The position numbers and the translations under genes were made by a program. The notes under the pieces were generated by a model, which was given only the letters and a program-made list of their open reading frames with translations, ran no database searches and was not told the DNA's origin. Positions 1 through 9,469 of a stretch of DNA of 64,000 nucleotides are shown here, in pieces. This DNA is from CAIWHR01 sp963813415 (lineage in GTDB: Bacteria; Pseudomonadota; Gammaproteobacteria; Burkholderiales; Casimicrobiaceae), in contig CAWEYW010000014.1 of assembly GCA_963813415.1 (NCBI GenBank), positions 3,080 to 67,079 on the forward strand. The letters run 5' to 3'. Each line of letters begins with the position of its first letter. The stretch's first letter is position 1.

Positions 1-449
1 AATTCGAACAGGAACTCGCTGCGCGACTCGTCGAAGTGATCGGCATGCAGGAGCGCGAGCTTGCCCGTGCGCTGCGCCGCCTTCGCCTTCAGTACCGGCG
101 CCGCCGCCCCGGTGCGCCGCACGCCGCTGGCGAAGAACGCCTTGCCATTGCGCGCGCCGGTGACTTCGATGCGCTCGCCGCTTTGGAGGCCCGCGCCTTC
201 GACGCCTTTCAGCGCCACCGCCGTGCCATCGGCCAGGCGCAGCGAATGCACCGTCACCGTGACACCAGCGACCTGATCGTCGATGGTCAGCCGATGGACT
301 TCGCCATTGACCCGCTCGACCGGCGCCCCCGCGGCCGCCGCCACCGGCGCCGCTTCCAAGGGATCGTGGAACGAATGGGCCGAAGCCCCGAGAGTTGCGA
401 AAACAGATAGCGCGACGACCGCGGCTGCGCGGAAGAACAGCTTTGACAT
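1..449 (-). CDS. Exported protein of unknown function, 5' part only (runs off the window)
   Basis: Only the first 149 codons are present; the gene continues beyond base 1. It starts with an ATG preceded by a GAGG-type ribosome site, and residues 1-24 look like a Sec signal peptide (MSKLFFRAAAVVALSVFA, then ASA before H25). An Ala-rich stretch follows, then a small beta-rich region with NGEVHRLTIDD and RIEVTGARNGKAFFASGV, and later LLHADHFDESRSEF. That layout resembles the N-terminal part of some secreted proteins that carry a peptidase further on, but no catalytic motif lies inside the window, so function is open. In related genomes this side of purF is usually occupied by metZ. A sigma70-like promoter lies about 65 bases upstream. 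Confidence 0.7.
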   Translation of the reverse strand, partial: MSKLFFRAAAVVALSVFATLGASAHSFHDPLEAAPVAAAAGAPVERVNGEVHRLTIDDQVAGVTVTVHSLRLADGTAVALKGVEGAGLQSGERIEVTGARNGKAFFASGVRRTGAAAPVLKAKAAQRTGKLALLHADHFDESRSEFLFE

Positions 450-511
450 GGGAGCAGCCTCGCCGCGTGGGGGACGAGCGAGGTTCCTTCGGAAAGATGG
501 GGGGAAGCGAT

Positions 512-540
512 ATGCTAACGTCATAATCGGTTCCTGGCAA
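512..540 (-). promoter_or_regulatory. Sigma70-like promoter for the exported-protein gene
   Basis: Read on the minus strand, TTGCCA (5 of 6 to the -35 consensus) is followed after 17 bases by TAGCAT (4 of 6 to the -10). It points at the ATG at 449 with a leader of about 55 bases. The rest of the 450-758 gap shows no further gene; it holds the purF 3' end and this promoter. Confidence 0.45.
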
Positions 541-758
541 GGCGCCGACCGCTGCACAGCGCGCCCGCTTGGGTGGCCGCCATTCTTCCTTTAACGGCGG
601 GGCGCGCCAAAATCGGAGGGCGCCTACCCCAATGCTGCTGTCATAGTTTGGAACAGGCAAGCACGCCTGTCGGCCCGAAGCTGCCGGTCGCGGCGCCATC
701 GCTCATGGCGCGCCAGGGGACCGGTCGGCTGTTGCGTACAGTCGGGGGGCGAGAGCCC

Positions 759-2273
759 TTAGTTGCCGCTGACGAGCTCGAGGCGCTGTTCGTCCGCGGC
801 TTCCTCTTCGCCGCGCTTTTCGTCGCGCTCTTCGGCGAGGTGCGAGAGGTAATCCGCGGTGATGTCGCCGGTGACGTATTTGCCGTCGAAGCAGGACGCC
901 TCGAACTCGTCGAGCCGGGGATTGGCGGTGCGGACCGCCCGTTTCAGGGCCTCGAGGTCCTGGTAGATGAGCAGATCGGCGCCAATTTCGCGCGCGATCT
1001 CCGCCTCGGTTCGGCCGGTGGCCACCAGCTCGCGCTGGTTCGGCATGTCGATGCCGTAGACGTTGGGATAGCGCACCGGCGGGCTCGCCGATGCGAAATA
1101 GACCTTGCGCGCACCGGCTTCGCGCGCCATCTGCACGATCTCGCGCGACGTGGTACCGCGCACGATGGAATCGTCGACGAGCAGCACCACCTTGTCCTTG
1201 AACTCCATCCCGATCGGATTGAGCTTCTGGCGCACGCTCTTCGTGCGCATGGCCTGGCCGGGCATGATGAAGGTGCGGCCGATGTAGCGGTTCTTGACGA
1301 ATCCCTCGCGGTACTTGAGTCCCATGCTGTTGGCGAGCTCGAGCGCCGAGGGGCGACTGGAATCCGGGATCGGAATCACGACGTCGATATCGGCCGCCTG
1401 CGGCATCGCCCGGATCTTTCGCGCAAGCTCGCCGCCCATCCGCAGGCGTGATTCGTAGACCGACGTGCCGTCGATCACCGAGTCCGGCCGCGCGAGGTAC
1501 ACGTACTCGAAGATGCACGGCATCAGCACGGGATTCTCGGCGCACTGCCGCGAGTGGAAGCGGCCGGCGACGTCGATGTAGATCGCCTCGCCCGGCGCCA
1601 CATCGCGCAGCACTTCGAAGCCGAGCGCCTCGAGCGCCACCGATTCACTGGCGATCACGTACTCGCGCCCGCCCATCGCCTCGTTGACGCCGATGATGAG
1701 CGGCCGGATACCGTACGGGTCCCGGAACGCGAGCAGCCCGTAGCCCGCGATCATTGCAGTGATGGCGTAGGCGCCGCGGGAGCGACGATGCACGCCGGCC
1801 ACCGCATTGAAAATGGCGTTGGCATCGAGGCGCGCGTGATGCGCCGCGCGCTCGAGCTCCAGCGCAAGGACGTTCAGCAGCACCTCGGAATCCGAGTTGG
1901 TGTTGACGTGCCGGAAGTCGAGCTGGAAGAGCTCGCGCTTCAACGCATCGCTGTTCGTGAGGTTGCCGTTGTGGGCGAGCGTGATGCCGAACGGCGAGTT
2001 GACGTAGAACGGCTGCGACTCGAGATCGGACGTGGCAGAGCCTGCAGTCGGATAACGGCAGTGCCCGATTCCAACGTTGCCGAGGAGATCGCGCATGTTC
2101 CGGGTGCGAAAGACGTCGCGCACATACCCGTTGCCCTTGTGCATGTGGAACATGGCGCCTTCGCCCGTGGCAATGCCAGCCGCATCCTGACCGCGGTGCT
2201 GCAGCAGCAGCAGGGCGTCATAGAGCATCTGGTTCACGGGCGTCTGGCCGACGATCCCTACGATTCCGCACAT
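759..2273 (-). CDS. purF: Amidophosphoribosyltransferase PurF
   Basis: First committed enzyme of purine synthesis: it makes 5-phosphoribosylamine from PRPP and glutamine in the cytosol. The 504 residues match the usual length. Cys2 (start MCGIVGIVG) is the N-terminal nucleophile of the class II glutaminase domain, so there is no propeptide. The Ntn glutaminase domain covers about residues 1-230 (HNGNLTN near 101). The phosphoribosyltransferase domain carries the PRPP loop VVLLVDDSIVRGTT at 362-375. The start lies 4 bases after the cvpA stop, which implies cotranslation, an arrangement shared with many proteobacteria. Confidence 0.97.
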   Translation of the reverse strand: MCGIVGIVGQTPVNQMLYDALLLLQHRGQDAAGIATGEGAMFHMHKGNGYVRDVFRTRNMRDLLGNVGIGHCRYPTAGSATSDLESQPFYVNSPFGITLAHNGNLTNSDALKRELFQLDFRHVNTNSDSEVLLNVLALELERAAHHARLDANAIFNAVAGVHRRSRGAYAITAMIAGYGLLAFRDPYGIRPLIIGVNEAMGGREYVIASESVALEALGFEVLRDVAPGEAIYIDVAGRFHSRQCAENPVLMPCIFEYVYLARPDSVIDGTSVYESRLRMGGELARKIRAMPQAADIDVVIPIPDSSRPSALELANSMGLKYREGFVKNRYIGRTFIMPGQAMRTKSVRQKLNPIGMEFKDKVVLLVDDSIVRGTTSREIVQMAREAGARKVYFASASPPVRYPNVYGIDMPNQRELVATGRTEAEIAREIGADLLIYQDLEALKRAVRTANPRLDEFEASCFDGKYVTGDITADYLSHLAEERDEKRGEEEAADEQRLELVSGN

Positions 2274-2277
2274 TCGC

Positions 2278-2832
2278 TCAGCTCTCCGATGGCGCAGGCA
2301 GGCCTACGCGCGTACCCGTTCCCGAAGATGCGGGCCCCTCGGGCGAAAAATCAAGCCGCTCCGACCATGCCGGCGGCAACCAGTCACGGAACTGCAGCGC
2401 CGCGGCAACGAGGGGCGGCGCCAGCCATGCGTTCTGCCAGGCGGCGGACCTGGGTACATCCGTAAGACCGGCGATCAGGATGCCGATGATGACGATGACC
2501 GTGCCCCGCGCTATCCCGAACGCCGCGCCCAGCAGCCGATCCACCAAGCCCAGCCCGATCGCGCGCACCGCGCCCGACACGAACACTCCAATGACCCCAC
2601 CGACGATCAGCACCCCGATGAAGATCGCGCTGAACGCAAGAATCTGCGCAGCGAGTGGTCCGACGTGCCAGCCCACGAAAACGGCAGCCACTGGCGCGGT
2701 ATAGATGACCGCCAGCACGAGCGCGGCAATCCACGCGGCCAGCGCAATGACTTCCCGAACGAACCCCCGGAACAGCGCGAGCAGCGCCGAGAGCCCTACG
2801 ACGGCGATGACAACCAGATCGAACGTGGTCAT
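2278..2832 (-). CDS. cvpA: CvpA family inner-membrane protein
   Basis: Membrane protein of the CvpA (colicin V production) family, 184 residues with four predicted membrane segments. The ATG at 2832 is preferred because the family typically begins MTTFDLVVIAVV; an in-frame ATG at 2895 would add 21 polar residues overlapping the upstream gene. The role is not settled: it is linked to envelope stress and colicin V export in enterobacteria, and placed before purF in many genomes. The C-terminal 30 residues are polar and low complexity. Confidence 0.88.
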   Translation of the reverse strand: MTTFDLVVIAVVGLSALLALFRGFVREVIALAAWIAALVLAVIYTAPVAAVFVGWHVGPLAAQILAFSAIFIGVLIVGGVIGVFVSGAVRAIGLGLVDRLLGAAFGIARGTVIVIIGILIAGLTDVPRSAAWQNAWLAPPLVAAALQFRDWLPPAWSERLDFSPEGPASSGTGTRVGLPAPSES

Positions 2833-2860
2833 GAGCCACGGCGTCGCCGCATCGCCGGCT

Positions 2861-3637
2861 TCAGTGCGCGGCTGCCACGATGCCGGCGTATCCATCGCCC
2901 TTCAGTCGGTTGCGCGCGTCCGCCGCCGCCTCGCGACTGCCGTAACCACCGACACGAACGCGATACAGCGTTCCACGGCTCGTCTGGATCGACTCCGTGT
3001 AAGCGGGATAACCGTTGCGCTTGAGCTTCGAAGCGAGGGCGTTGGCCCCCTTGTCGTCGGAGAAGGCAGCCAGCTGCACGACGAAACCCTCGACGGATCG
3101 GCTCTTCGCCGGCGTGGCAGCAACTGCGCCTGTCTTTGCTTCTGGCGCCGGATCGGACTTGCGTTCGACTGCAGCCGAGGGCTTCGGTTCGGCTTTGCCA
3201 TTGCTGCCGACCGGGGACGGCGCGCTCGGCCGGGGTTCGCTCGCGGCGGCGTCTTGCGGCGGCGTGGCGGCCGCACTGGGGGGCGCCGATGGAGGCGCTT
3301 CGGTCGGGGCCGCTACGGGCTTGGCACTGTCGGCCACGGGCGCGGCAGCCGGCGAGGGACTGGAGGGCACAGCGCCGGGCGAAGTCGCTGGCGCGTTTTC
3401 AGCAGCGCCCTTGCCGACCTCGGCTGGTGGCGAGAGGCGATTCACGAACTTGCCTTCATCGACCGGCGGGATGCGTACCGCGACATCCTCGCCCAGCGGC
3501 TTGGGTTCCTTCTCCAGCAGCATCGGCAGGATGACCGCGGCCGCGAGTGCCAGCACGATCGCACCGACCAGCCGCCGGCGCGCCTTGCGCCGCAACTCGT
3601 CGACCGCAGGATCTACAGCAGCCAGTCGCTCAGCCAT
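2861..3637 (-). CDS. dedD: SPOR-domain membrane protein (DedD-like)
   Basis: Bitopic envelope protein of 258 residues: a short basic cytoplasmic start (DELRRKARRR), one membrane segment at about 23-41, a Pro/Ala/Ser-rich periplasmic linker at about 76-180, and a C-terminal SPOR domain at about 183-258 (EGFVVQLAAF, then YRVRVGGYGSREAA). SPOR domains bind denuded septal peptidoglycan, so a role in cell constriction is inferred. It sits between folC and cvpA, the usual dedD position in Betaproteobacteria, and starts 6 bases after the folC stop. Confidence 0.88.
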   Translation of the reverse strand: MAERLAAVDPAVDELRRKARRRLVGAIVLALAAAVILPMLLEKEPKPLGEDVAVRIPPVDEGKFVNRLSPPAEVGKGAAENAPATSPGAVPSSPSPAAAPVADSAKPVAAPTEAPPSAPPSAAATPPQDAAASEPRPSAPSPVGSNGKAEPKPSAAVERKSDPAPEAKTGAVAATPAKSRSVEGFVVQLAAFSDDKGANALASKLKRNGYPAYTESIQTSRGTLYRVRVGGYGSREAAADARNRLKGDGYAGIVAAAH

Positions 3638-3643
3638 GACATC

Positions 3644-4936
3644 TCAGAGGGGCGCCGCGCTGGCTCGCGCCACGGGCAGCGCAGCAGCGACGGTGAGGAA
3701 GGATCCGAAGACGACGATTCTATCATCGGGGGTCGCGCGAACCCGCGCGGCGCGGAAGGCCTCCTCGACGGTCGCAAAGCATGCGATCGCGTCCGCGGCC
3801 ACGCCCAGCGCGCGCAGATGCGCGGCAAGCGATTCCGCGGTCGCCCCGCGCGGCCCCGGCAGGGTGGCGAGGTACCACGCGTCGATACGTTCGCGCACCG
3901 CGCCAAGAACGCCGGCGACATCCTTGTCGCGCAGGACACCCAGGACGGCGAAGGTGCGCGGATGGAAGCCCATGGTGCCGAGCGTGAGCGCCAGTGAGCG
4001 CGCAGCCTGAGGATTGTGCGCGACATCGAGCACCACCGTGGGCCGCCCGGGCAGCACCTGGAATCGACCCGGCAACTCGACGCCGACCAGGCCGTCTCGG
4101 ATGGCCCCGGCGTGCACCGGCAGACGCGCCCCCAGCGCCTCCAGCGCCGCGATGGCCGCGGCGGCGTTGGCGAGCTGATAAGCACCACGCAACGCCGGGA
4201 TCGGCAGGCCGGTGCGCTCCCCGGCAGCGCTCCAGTAGCGCCAGCCATTGCCGGCCGCGACGTAGCCGAAGTCCCGGCCGAGCCGCCGAAGATCGGCGCC
4301 GCATTCTTCCGCCGCGACCAGGAGCGCCTGGGGCGGATCAGGATCGCTGCAGATGCCCGGCCGGCCGCGGCGCAGGATGCCGGCCTTCTCCCGCGCGATG
4401 GCGTCGCGGCTGTCGCCCAGATAATCGGTGTGATCGATGTCGATCGCGGTGATCACCGCCACGTCGGCGTCGATGATGTTCACGGCATCGAGGCGGCCGC
4501 CGAGCCCCACCTCGAGCACCGCGACATCGGGCGACTGGCGTTGGAACAGCACGAAGGCGGCGAGCGTGCCGAACTCGAAATACGTCAGCGGGATCGCCGG
4601 TGCAGCGCTGCGCGCGTCCTCGACCCTGTTGAAGGCAGCAACGAGCGTACTGTCGTCGGCTTCCACGCCGTCGAGCCGCACGCGCTCGTTGTAGCGCAGC
4701 AAATGCGGCGAGGTGTAGAGCGCCGTGCGGTAGCCGGCGCTGCGCAGCATCGCCTCGAGCATGGCGCACGTGGAGCCCTTGCCATTCGTGCCGGTGACGG
4801 TGATCACGGGAAAATCGATGCGCAGCCGCAAGCGCGCGAACACGTCGCGCACGCGATCGAGGCCGAGCGCGATGCTCTTCGGATGCAGCGTCTCGAGATA
4901 GGCGAGCCACTGCTCGAGCGTACCGGGGCGGCTCAC
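3644..4936 (-). CDS. folC: Dihydrofolate synthase / folylpolyglutamate synthase FolC
   Basis: Mur-ligase-type ATPase that adds glutamate to dihydropteroate and to reduced folates. The 430-residue length is normal. The P-loop TGTNGKGST lies at 48-56, and VLDVAHNPQAAR (near residue 308) and GDSRDAIAREKAGI are typical family signatures. It lies between accD (91-base gap) and the SPOR gene, as in other Betaproteobacteria. Confidence 0.96.
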   Translation of the reverse strand: MSRPGTLEQWLAYLETLHPKSIALGLDRVRDVFARLRLRIDFPVITVTGTNGKGSTCAMLEAMLRSAGYRTALYTSPHLLRYNERVRLDGVEADDSTLVAAFNRVEDARSAAPAIPLTYFEFGTLAAFVLFQRQSPDVAVLEVGLGGRLDAVNIIDADVAVITAIDIDHTDYLGDSRDAIAREKAGILRRGRPGICSDPDPPQALLVAAEECGADLRRLGRDFGYVAAGNGWRYWSAAGERTGLPIPALRGAYQLANAAAAIAALEALGARLPVHAGAIRDGLVGVELPGRFQVLPGRPTVVLDVAHNPQAARSLALTLGTMGFHPRTFAVLGVLRDKDVAGVLGAVRERIDAWYLATLPGPRGATAESLAAHLRALGVAADAIACFATVEEAFRAARVRATPDDRIVVFGSFLTVAAALPVARASAAPL

Positions 4937-5027
4937 GGACTGCCTGACATGGCGATCGGTCCCGGCCAGTGCACGCGCATGTCGTGTGCCGGCGCGCTTC
5001 GCGGGACCCGAGGCGCGTCGAGGGGGC

Positions 5028-5897
5028 TCAGGGGGCAGGCGCCGGCTGGCGGGTCAGCTGCGCCAGGATTTGCGCGATCTCCAGACGCAGCCCGCGGCGG
5101 TCGACGATCATGTCGATGGCACCTTTTTCCAGCAGGAACTCGGCACGCTGGAAGCCTTCCGGAAGTTTCTCGCGTACGGTCTGCTCGATCACGCGCGGGC
5201 CGGCAAAGCCGATGAGCGCTCCCGGCTCGGCGATCACCACGTCGGCCACGAACGCGAACGATGCCGAAACGCCGCCCATGGTGGGGTCGGTCAGGATCGA
5301 GATGAACGGCAGGCGTGCGCGGGTCAGCTCCTGCAGCACGGCCGTCGTCTTGGCCATCTGGAAGAGCGAGCTCACGCCTTCCTGCATGCGCGCGCCGCCC
5401 GAAGCGGAGACGCTGATGAAGGGCACCCGGTTCTCGAACGCGACGCGCACGCCGCGCACGAACCGCTCGCCGACCACCGAACCCATCGAGCCGCCCATGA
5501 ATTCGAACTCGAACGCGGCGAGCACGAGCGGCACGCCCAGCACGCTGCCCTGCATCACGACGAGGGCATCGGTCTCCCCGGTGTCCTCGAGTGCCGCCGC
5601 AAGGCGCTCGGGATACTTCTTGATGTCCTTGAATTTCAGGCTGTCGACCGGCAGCACTTCGGAGCCGATCTCGTAGCGGCCTTCGGGATCGAGCAACTGA
5701 TCGATGCGCTGGCGCGCCGATACACGGGCGTGGTACGCGCACTTGGGGCAGACCTCGAGGTTCTTCTCGAGGTCGGTGCGGTACAGGACCGATTCGCACG
5801 ATGCGCACTTGACCCACAGCCCCTCGGGCACCGCGGTCTTGCGCACGCCGGGAGTGCTCTTGATGCGCGGCGGCAGCAGCTTCTGCAACCAGCTCAT
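5028..5897 (-). CDS. accD: Acetyl-CoA carboxylase carboxyltransferase subunit beta AccD
   Basis: Beta subunit of the carboxyltransferase that makes malonyl-CoA with AccA. The start at 5897 is chosen because MSWLQKLLPPRI is the family N-terminus; an upstream in-frame ATG at 5993 would run back into trpA. Of 289 residues, the zinc ribbon is C31-x2-C34 and C50-x2-C53, followed by the crotonase-like fold with SGGARMQEGVSSLFQM. The gene lies 32 bases after trpA and likely shares its transcript. Confidence 0.96.
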   Translation of the reverse strand: MSWLQKLLPPRIKSTPGVRKTAVPEGLWVKCASCESVLYRTDLEKNLEVCPKCAYHARVSARQRIDQLLDPEGRYEIGSEVLPVDSLKFKDIKKYPERLAAALEDTGETDALVVMQGSVLGVPLVLAAFEFEFMGGSMGSVVGERFVRGVRVAFENRVPFISVSASGGARMQEGVSSLFQMAKTTAVLQELTRARLPFISILTDPTMGGVSASFAFVADVVIAEPGALIGFAGPRVIEQTVREKLPEGFQRAEFLLEKGAIDMIVDRRGLRLEIAQILAQLTRQPAPAP

Positions 5898-5929
5898 CGG
5901 ATCCTCGGCATCGGCAATACGGTCATCGT

Positions 5930-6745
5930 TCAGGCGGCCTGCTTGTGCACGGCATCCAGCGCGGCACGGATCCCGGCGAGCCAGGTCGCGCACCGGCCTG
6001 CTGCAGTCTGCGGCGTGGCGCCCTCGATCTCCTGGATGAGACGGCTGCCGATCACCACCGCATCGGCATGCGCCGCGATCGCCTGGGCACTGGCTGCATC
6101 GCGGATGCCGAAACCGACGCCGACGGGCAACGATACGACGCGCCGAATGGCCGCGAGGTGCCGCGCGACGTCGGCGGTGTCCAGATGTCCGGCCCCCGTG
6201 ACGCCCTTCAGGGAAACGTAATAGATGTAGCCGCGCGCCATCGCGGCCACCGACTCCAGGCGCGCGACCGGGGTCGTCGGGGCGACCAGGAAGATCGGCG
6301 CCAGCGCGCGGGCATTCAGCAGTTCCGCGAACTCCGCGGCTTCCTCGGGCGGGTAATCCACGACGAGCACGCCGTCGACGCCCGCGGCACTCGCGCGTTC
6401 GGCGAATGGCGCCGCTCCCATGGCCTCGATCGGATTGGCGTAGCCCATCAGCACGACGGGAGTGCGTTCGTCGCGTTGCCGGAAGCGCGCGACCAGATCG
6501 AGCACGTCGTGCAGGGCGACTCCCTTGGCGAGGGCACGTTCCGCCGCGCGCTGGATCACGGGCCCGTCGGCCATGGGGTCCGAGAACGGAACGCCGAGCT
6601 CGACGACATCGGCGCCCGAGGCAACCAGCGCATGCATGATCTCGAGGCTGGCATCGAGCGACGGATCACCCGCCATGATGTACGGGACGAGCGCGGTGCG
6701 TCCCGCGGAGCGCAGTCCGGCAAAGGTGGTGTCGATGCGATTCAT
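5930..6745 (-). CDS. trpA: Tryptophan synthase alpha subunit TrpA
   Basis: Cleaves indole-3-glycerol phosphate to indole, which is channelled to TrpB. The 271-residue TIM barrel has the two catalytic acids in place: E49 in VVELGVPFSDP and D60 in MADGPVIQ, numbered as in E. coli. The phosphate-binding glycines follow in VGFGIRD. It begins 10 bases after the trpB stop. No trp leader or attenuator was seen. Confidence 0.97.
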   Translation of the reverse strand: MNRIDTTFAGLRSAGRTALVPYIMAGDPSLDASLEIMHALVASGADVVELGVPFSDPMADGPVIQRAAERALAKGVALHDVLDLVARFRQRDERTPVVLMGYANPIEAMGAAPFAERASAAGVDGVLVVDYPPEEAAEFAELLNARALAPIFLVAPTTPVARLESVAAMARGYIYYVSLKGVTGAGHLDTADVARHLAAIRRVVSLPVGVGFGIRDAASAQAIAAHADAVVIGSRLIQEIEGATPQTAAGRCATWLAGIRAALDAVHKQAA

Positions 6746-6755
6746 GTCGGGCGCA

Positions 6756-7967
6756 TCACCCGGCGGTCCGGAAATCCAGACCCGACCGCTCGGCTACGGT
6801 CGCCATGTCCTTGTCACCGCGTCCGGAAAGATTGACCAGCAGCACCTTGTCGGGTGGCATCGTGGCCGCGAGTTTGGTGGCGTACGCGAGGGCGTGCGCA
6901 GACTCGAGCGCCGGAATGATGCCCTCGGTCCGGCAGCATTCGTGGAATGCCGCGAGCGCTTCCTCGTCGGTGATGGTCACGTACTCCGCGCGATGGGTGT
7001 CCTTGAGCCACGCATGCTCCGGACCGACGCCGGGATAATCGAGCCCTGCCGAGATCGAGTGCGTCTCGATGATCTGGCCATCCGCATTCTGGAGAAGGTA
7101 CGTGCGATTGCCGTGCAGCACGCCGGGACGCCCCGCCGTGAGCGACGCTGCATGTCGCCCGGTTTCGATCCCCTCGCCCGCCGCCTCGACGCCGATCAGC
7201 CGGACGCTGGTGTGCGGCAGGTACGGATGGAAAATGCCCATGGCGTTCGAGCCGCCGCCGACGCACGCAATGACCACGTCCGGGTGCCGACCGATCTCGT
7301 GGGGCATCTGCGTCAGGCACTCCTTGCCGATGACGCTCTGGAAGTCACGCACCATCATCGGATACGGATGGGGACCGGCCACCGTGCCGATGATGTAGAA
7401 CGTCGACTCGACGTTGGTGACCCAGTCGCGCATGGCCTCGTTGAGCGCATCCTTCAGTGTCTTCGATCCGGATTCGACCGGGACGACCGACGCGCCGAGA
7501 AGCTTCATGCGAAAGACGTTCTGCGCCTGCCGCTTGACGTCCTCGGACCCCATGTAGACGACGCATTCCATGCCGAAGCGCGCGGCGACCGTGGCCGTGG
7601 CGACACCGTGCTGACCTGCGCCCGTTTCGGCGATCACGCGCGGCTTGCCGAGGCGCTTGGCGAGCAGCGCCTGGCCGATGCAGTTGTTGATCTTGTGCGC
7701 GCCGGTATGGTTGAGATCCTCGCGCTTCAGCCAGATCTGCGCACCGCCGATCTTCTGCGTCCAGCGTCGCGCGTGGTACACGGGTGACGGACGTCCGACG
7801 TAATGCGTGAGCTCGTCCTCGAATTCGGCGACGAACTCCGGATCGTGCCGATAGCGCTCGTACTGATCCCGGAGCTCGTCGAGCGCCTGGATCAGGGTCT
7901 CGGCGACGAATACGCCCCCGTACGGGCCGAAATGTCCGCGCGCGTCGGGGAGTTCAACCATCTGCAT
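6756..7967 (-). CDS. trpB: Tryptophan synthase beta subunit TrpB
   Basis: PLP enzyme that joins indole and serine to form tryptophan. The 403 residues include the PLP lysine K92 in HTGAHKINN and the phosphate-binding GGGSNAMG loop. The 5' end overlaps the trpF stop by 14 bases, so the two are probably translationally coupled. A second in-frame ATG six bases downstream is an equally possible start. Confidence 0.97.
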   Translation of the reverse strand: MQMVELPDARGHFGPYGGVFVAETLIQALDELRDQYERYRHDPEFVAEFEDELTHYVGRPSPVYHARRWTQKIGGAQIWLKREDLNHTGAHKINNCIGQALLAKRLGKPRVIAETGAGQHGVATATVAARFGMECVVYMGSEDVKRQAQNVFRMKLLGASVVPVESGSKTLKDALNEAMRDWVTNVESTFYIIGTVAGPHPYPMMVRDFQSVIGKECLTQMPHEIGRHPDVVIACVGGGSNAMGIFHPYLPHTSVRLIGVEAAGEGIETGRHAASLTAGRPGVLHGNRTYLLQNADGQIIETHSISAGLDYPGVGPEHAWLKDTHRAEYVTITDEEALAAFHECCRTEGIIPALESAHALAYATKLAATMPPDKVLLVNLSGRGDKDMATVAERSGLDFRTAG

Positions 7968-8610
7968 TGCGCACCTCGTTGAGGAACGCCGCGATTCTCG
8001 CTGCGTCCTTGATGCCTTTCATGGGCTTGCCGTCAGGCCCGATCGCCTCGACGCCGCTCGATACATCGACGGCCCATGGCTGCACCGTGCGAATCGCCGT
8101 CCCGACATTGCCGGCATGCAGTCCGCCGGAGAGCACGATGGGACGCGGCGCATGCCTTGGGAGCGCGCCCCAGTCGAACGTCCGACCCGTGCCGCCTGGC
8201 AGACCGTCGCTCGGCGGCGCGTCGAAAAGCCAGCCAGCCGCGTCCGGATAGGAAGCCGCCCATTTTAGCAAATCGCCCTCGATCGCCCGGCCATGCACGC
8301 CGATGGCCTTGACGTAGGGCAGCCCGAACGAGCGGCAGAACTCCGGTGTTTCGTGGCCATGGAATTGCACGCAGGAGATCGGCACGCGCTCGAGCACCGC
8401 CCGCACGTCGTCGGCGGCAGGGTCGACGAACAACGCCACCGTGCTCACGAATGGCGGCAGTGCCACCGCCATGTTGCGGGCCAGCTCGGGGTCGATCCGC
8501 CGCGGCGTGCCATGCCAGAACACGAACCCCAGCGCATCGGCACCGGCCTGTGCTGCGGCAAGGGCGTCCTCGACGCGCGTGATGCCGCAGATCTTTACGC
8601 GGGTACGCAT
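7954..8610 (-). CDS. trpF: Phosphoribosylanthranilate isomerase TrpF
   Basis: Isomerises phosphoribosylanthranilate in tryptophan synthesis. It is a 218-residue stand-alone enzyme, not fused to TrpC. The start at 8610 gives the family N-terminus MRTRVKICGITR with catalytic Cys8; an open frame extends upstream into truA but is not part of the family. CVQFHGHE and the VLSGGL phosphate site are present. It starts 7 bases after truA. Confidence 0.95.
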   Translation of the reverse strand: MRTRVKICGITRVEDALAAAQAGADALGFVFWHGTPRRIDPELARNMAVALPPFVSTVALFVDPAADDVRAVLERVPISCVQFHGHETPEFCRSFGLPYVKAIGVHGRAIEGDLLKWAASYPDAAGWLFDAPPSDGLPGGTGRTFDWGALPRHAPRPIVLSGGLHAGNVGTAIRTVQPWAVDVSSGVEAIGPDGKPMKGIKDAARIAAFLNEVRNADG

Positions 8611-8617
8611 CGCTCGC

Positions 8618-9406
8618 TCAGTTGCCGGGCAGGAGACGCGCGGCGCCATGGGTTCGCGGCAGCGCAAGGGTTTCCGGGTAGTCGACCCCGGTGAAGTACA
8701 GGCCGTCCGCGGCAAACGTCGCCGCGGCGCGCGTGCGATCGGTGCCGCGCAGCACGTCCTGAAACCAGGCAGGCGCTGCCTTGCCGGCTCCCACATGCAC
8801 CAGACTGCCGACGAGGTTGCGAATCATGTGATGCAGGAAGGCGTCGGCGCTGAAGTCGAAACGGATGAGATCGCCGTCACACGTGATGTCAGCCTTGGCC
8901 AGCGTTTTCACGGGTGTGCGCGCCTGGCACTCGGCCGCGCGGAACGCCGAGAAGTCGTGGGTCCCGAGCAACCCGGCCGCAGCCTCGCGCATGGCTTGCA
9001 CATCGAGCGCGCGATGGTACCAGCCGACACGTCCTGCCAGCAGCCCCGCGCGCACCGGCCGGTTCAACAGGTAGTAGCTGTAATGCCGCGCGATCGCCGC
9101 GAAGCGCGCGTGGAAGCCCGGGTCGACGCCTTGTGCCCAGAGCACCGCTACGGTGGCCGGAAGATACGCGTTCACGCCGCGCACCCAGGCGGTCTGCGGT
9201 CGCTCGACCGGCGTATCGAAGTGCACCACCTGCATCGACGCATGGACGCCGGCGTCGGTACGACCCGCCGCGATCGTGCGGACCGGTTCGCCGGCGACAG
9301 CCTGCAGCGCACGCTCCAGCGCATCCTGCACGGAACGCCCATCCGGCTGCGATTGCCAGCCGTTGAAGCCGCTGCCGTCGTATTCGAGTCCGAGCGCGAT
9401 GCGCAT
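8618..9406 (-). CDS. truA: tRNA pseudouridine(38-40) synthase TruA
   Basis: Modifies uridines 38-40 in the tRNA anticodon arm. The start at 9406 gives MRIALGLEYDGSGF and 262 residues, close to the E. coli 270. The catalytic Asp is D51 in AAGRTDAGVHA. It sits between fimV and trpF as in other Betaproteobacteria. A strong inverted repeat separates it from fimV, so it may partly have its own transcript. Confidence 0.95.
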   Translation of the reverse strand: MRIALGLEYDGSGFNGWQSQPDGRSVQDALERALQAVAGEPVRTIAAGRTDAGVHASMQVVHFDTPVERPQTAWVRGVNAYLPATVAVLWAQGVDPGFHARFAAIARHYSYYLLNRPVRAGLLAGRVGWYHRALDVQAMREAAAGLLGTHDFSAFRAAECQARTPVKTLAKADITCDGDLIRFDFSADAFLHHMIRNLVGSLVHVGAGKAAPAWFQDVLRGTDRTRAAATFAADGLYFTGVDYPETLALPRTHGAARLLPGN

Positions 9407-9469
9407 GGTGAGCCGGTGCAGCCGCCTCCGTGTCGAGGTCTTCCGCCGCAGATTGTGACCGCATAAACG

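Noticed and set aside
5898..9406. trp attenuator or riboswitch before the trp genes
   Set aside because: The genes are packed with gaps of at most about 30 bases or overlaps, leaving no room for a leader peptide or aptamer.
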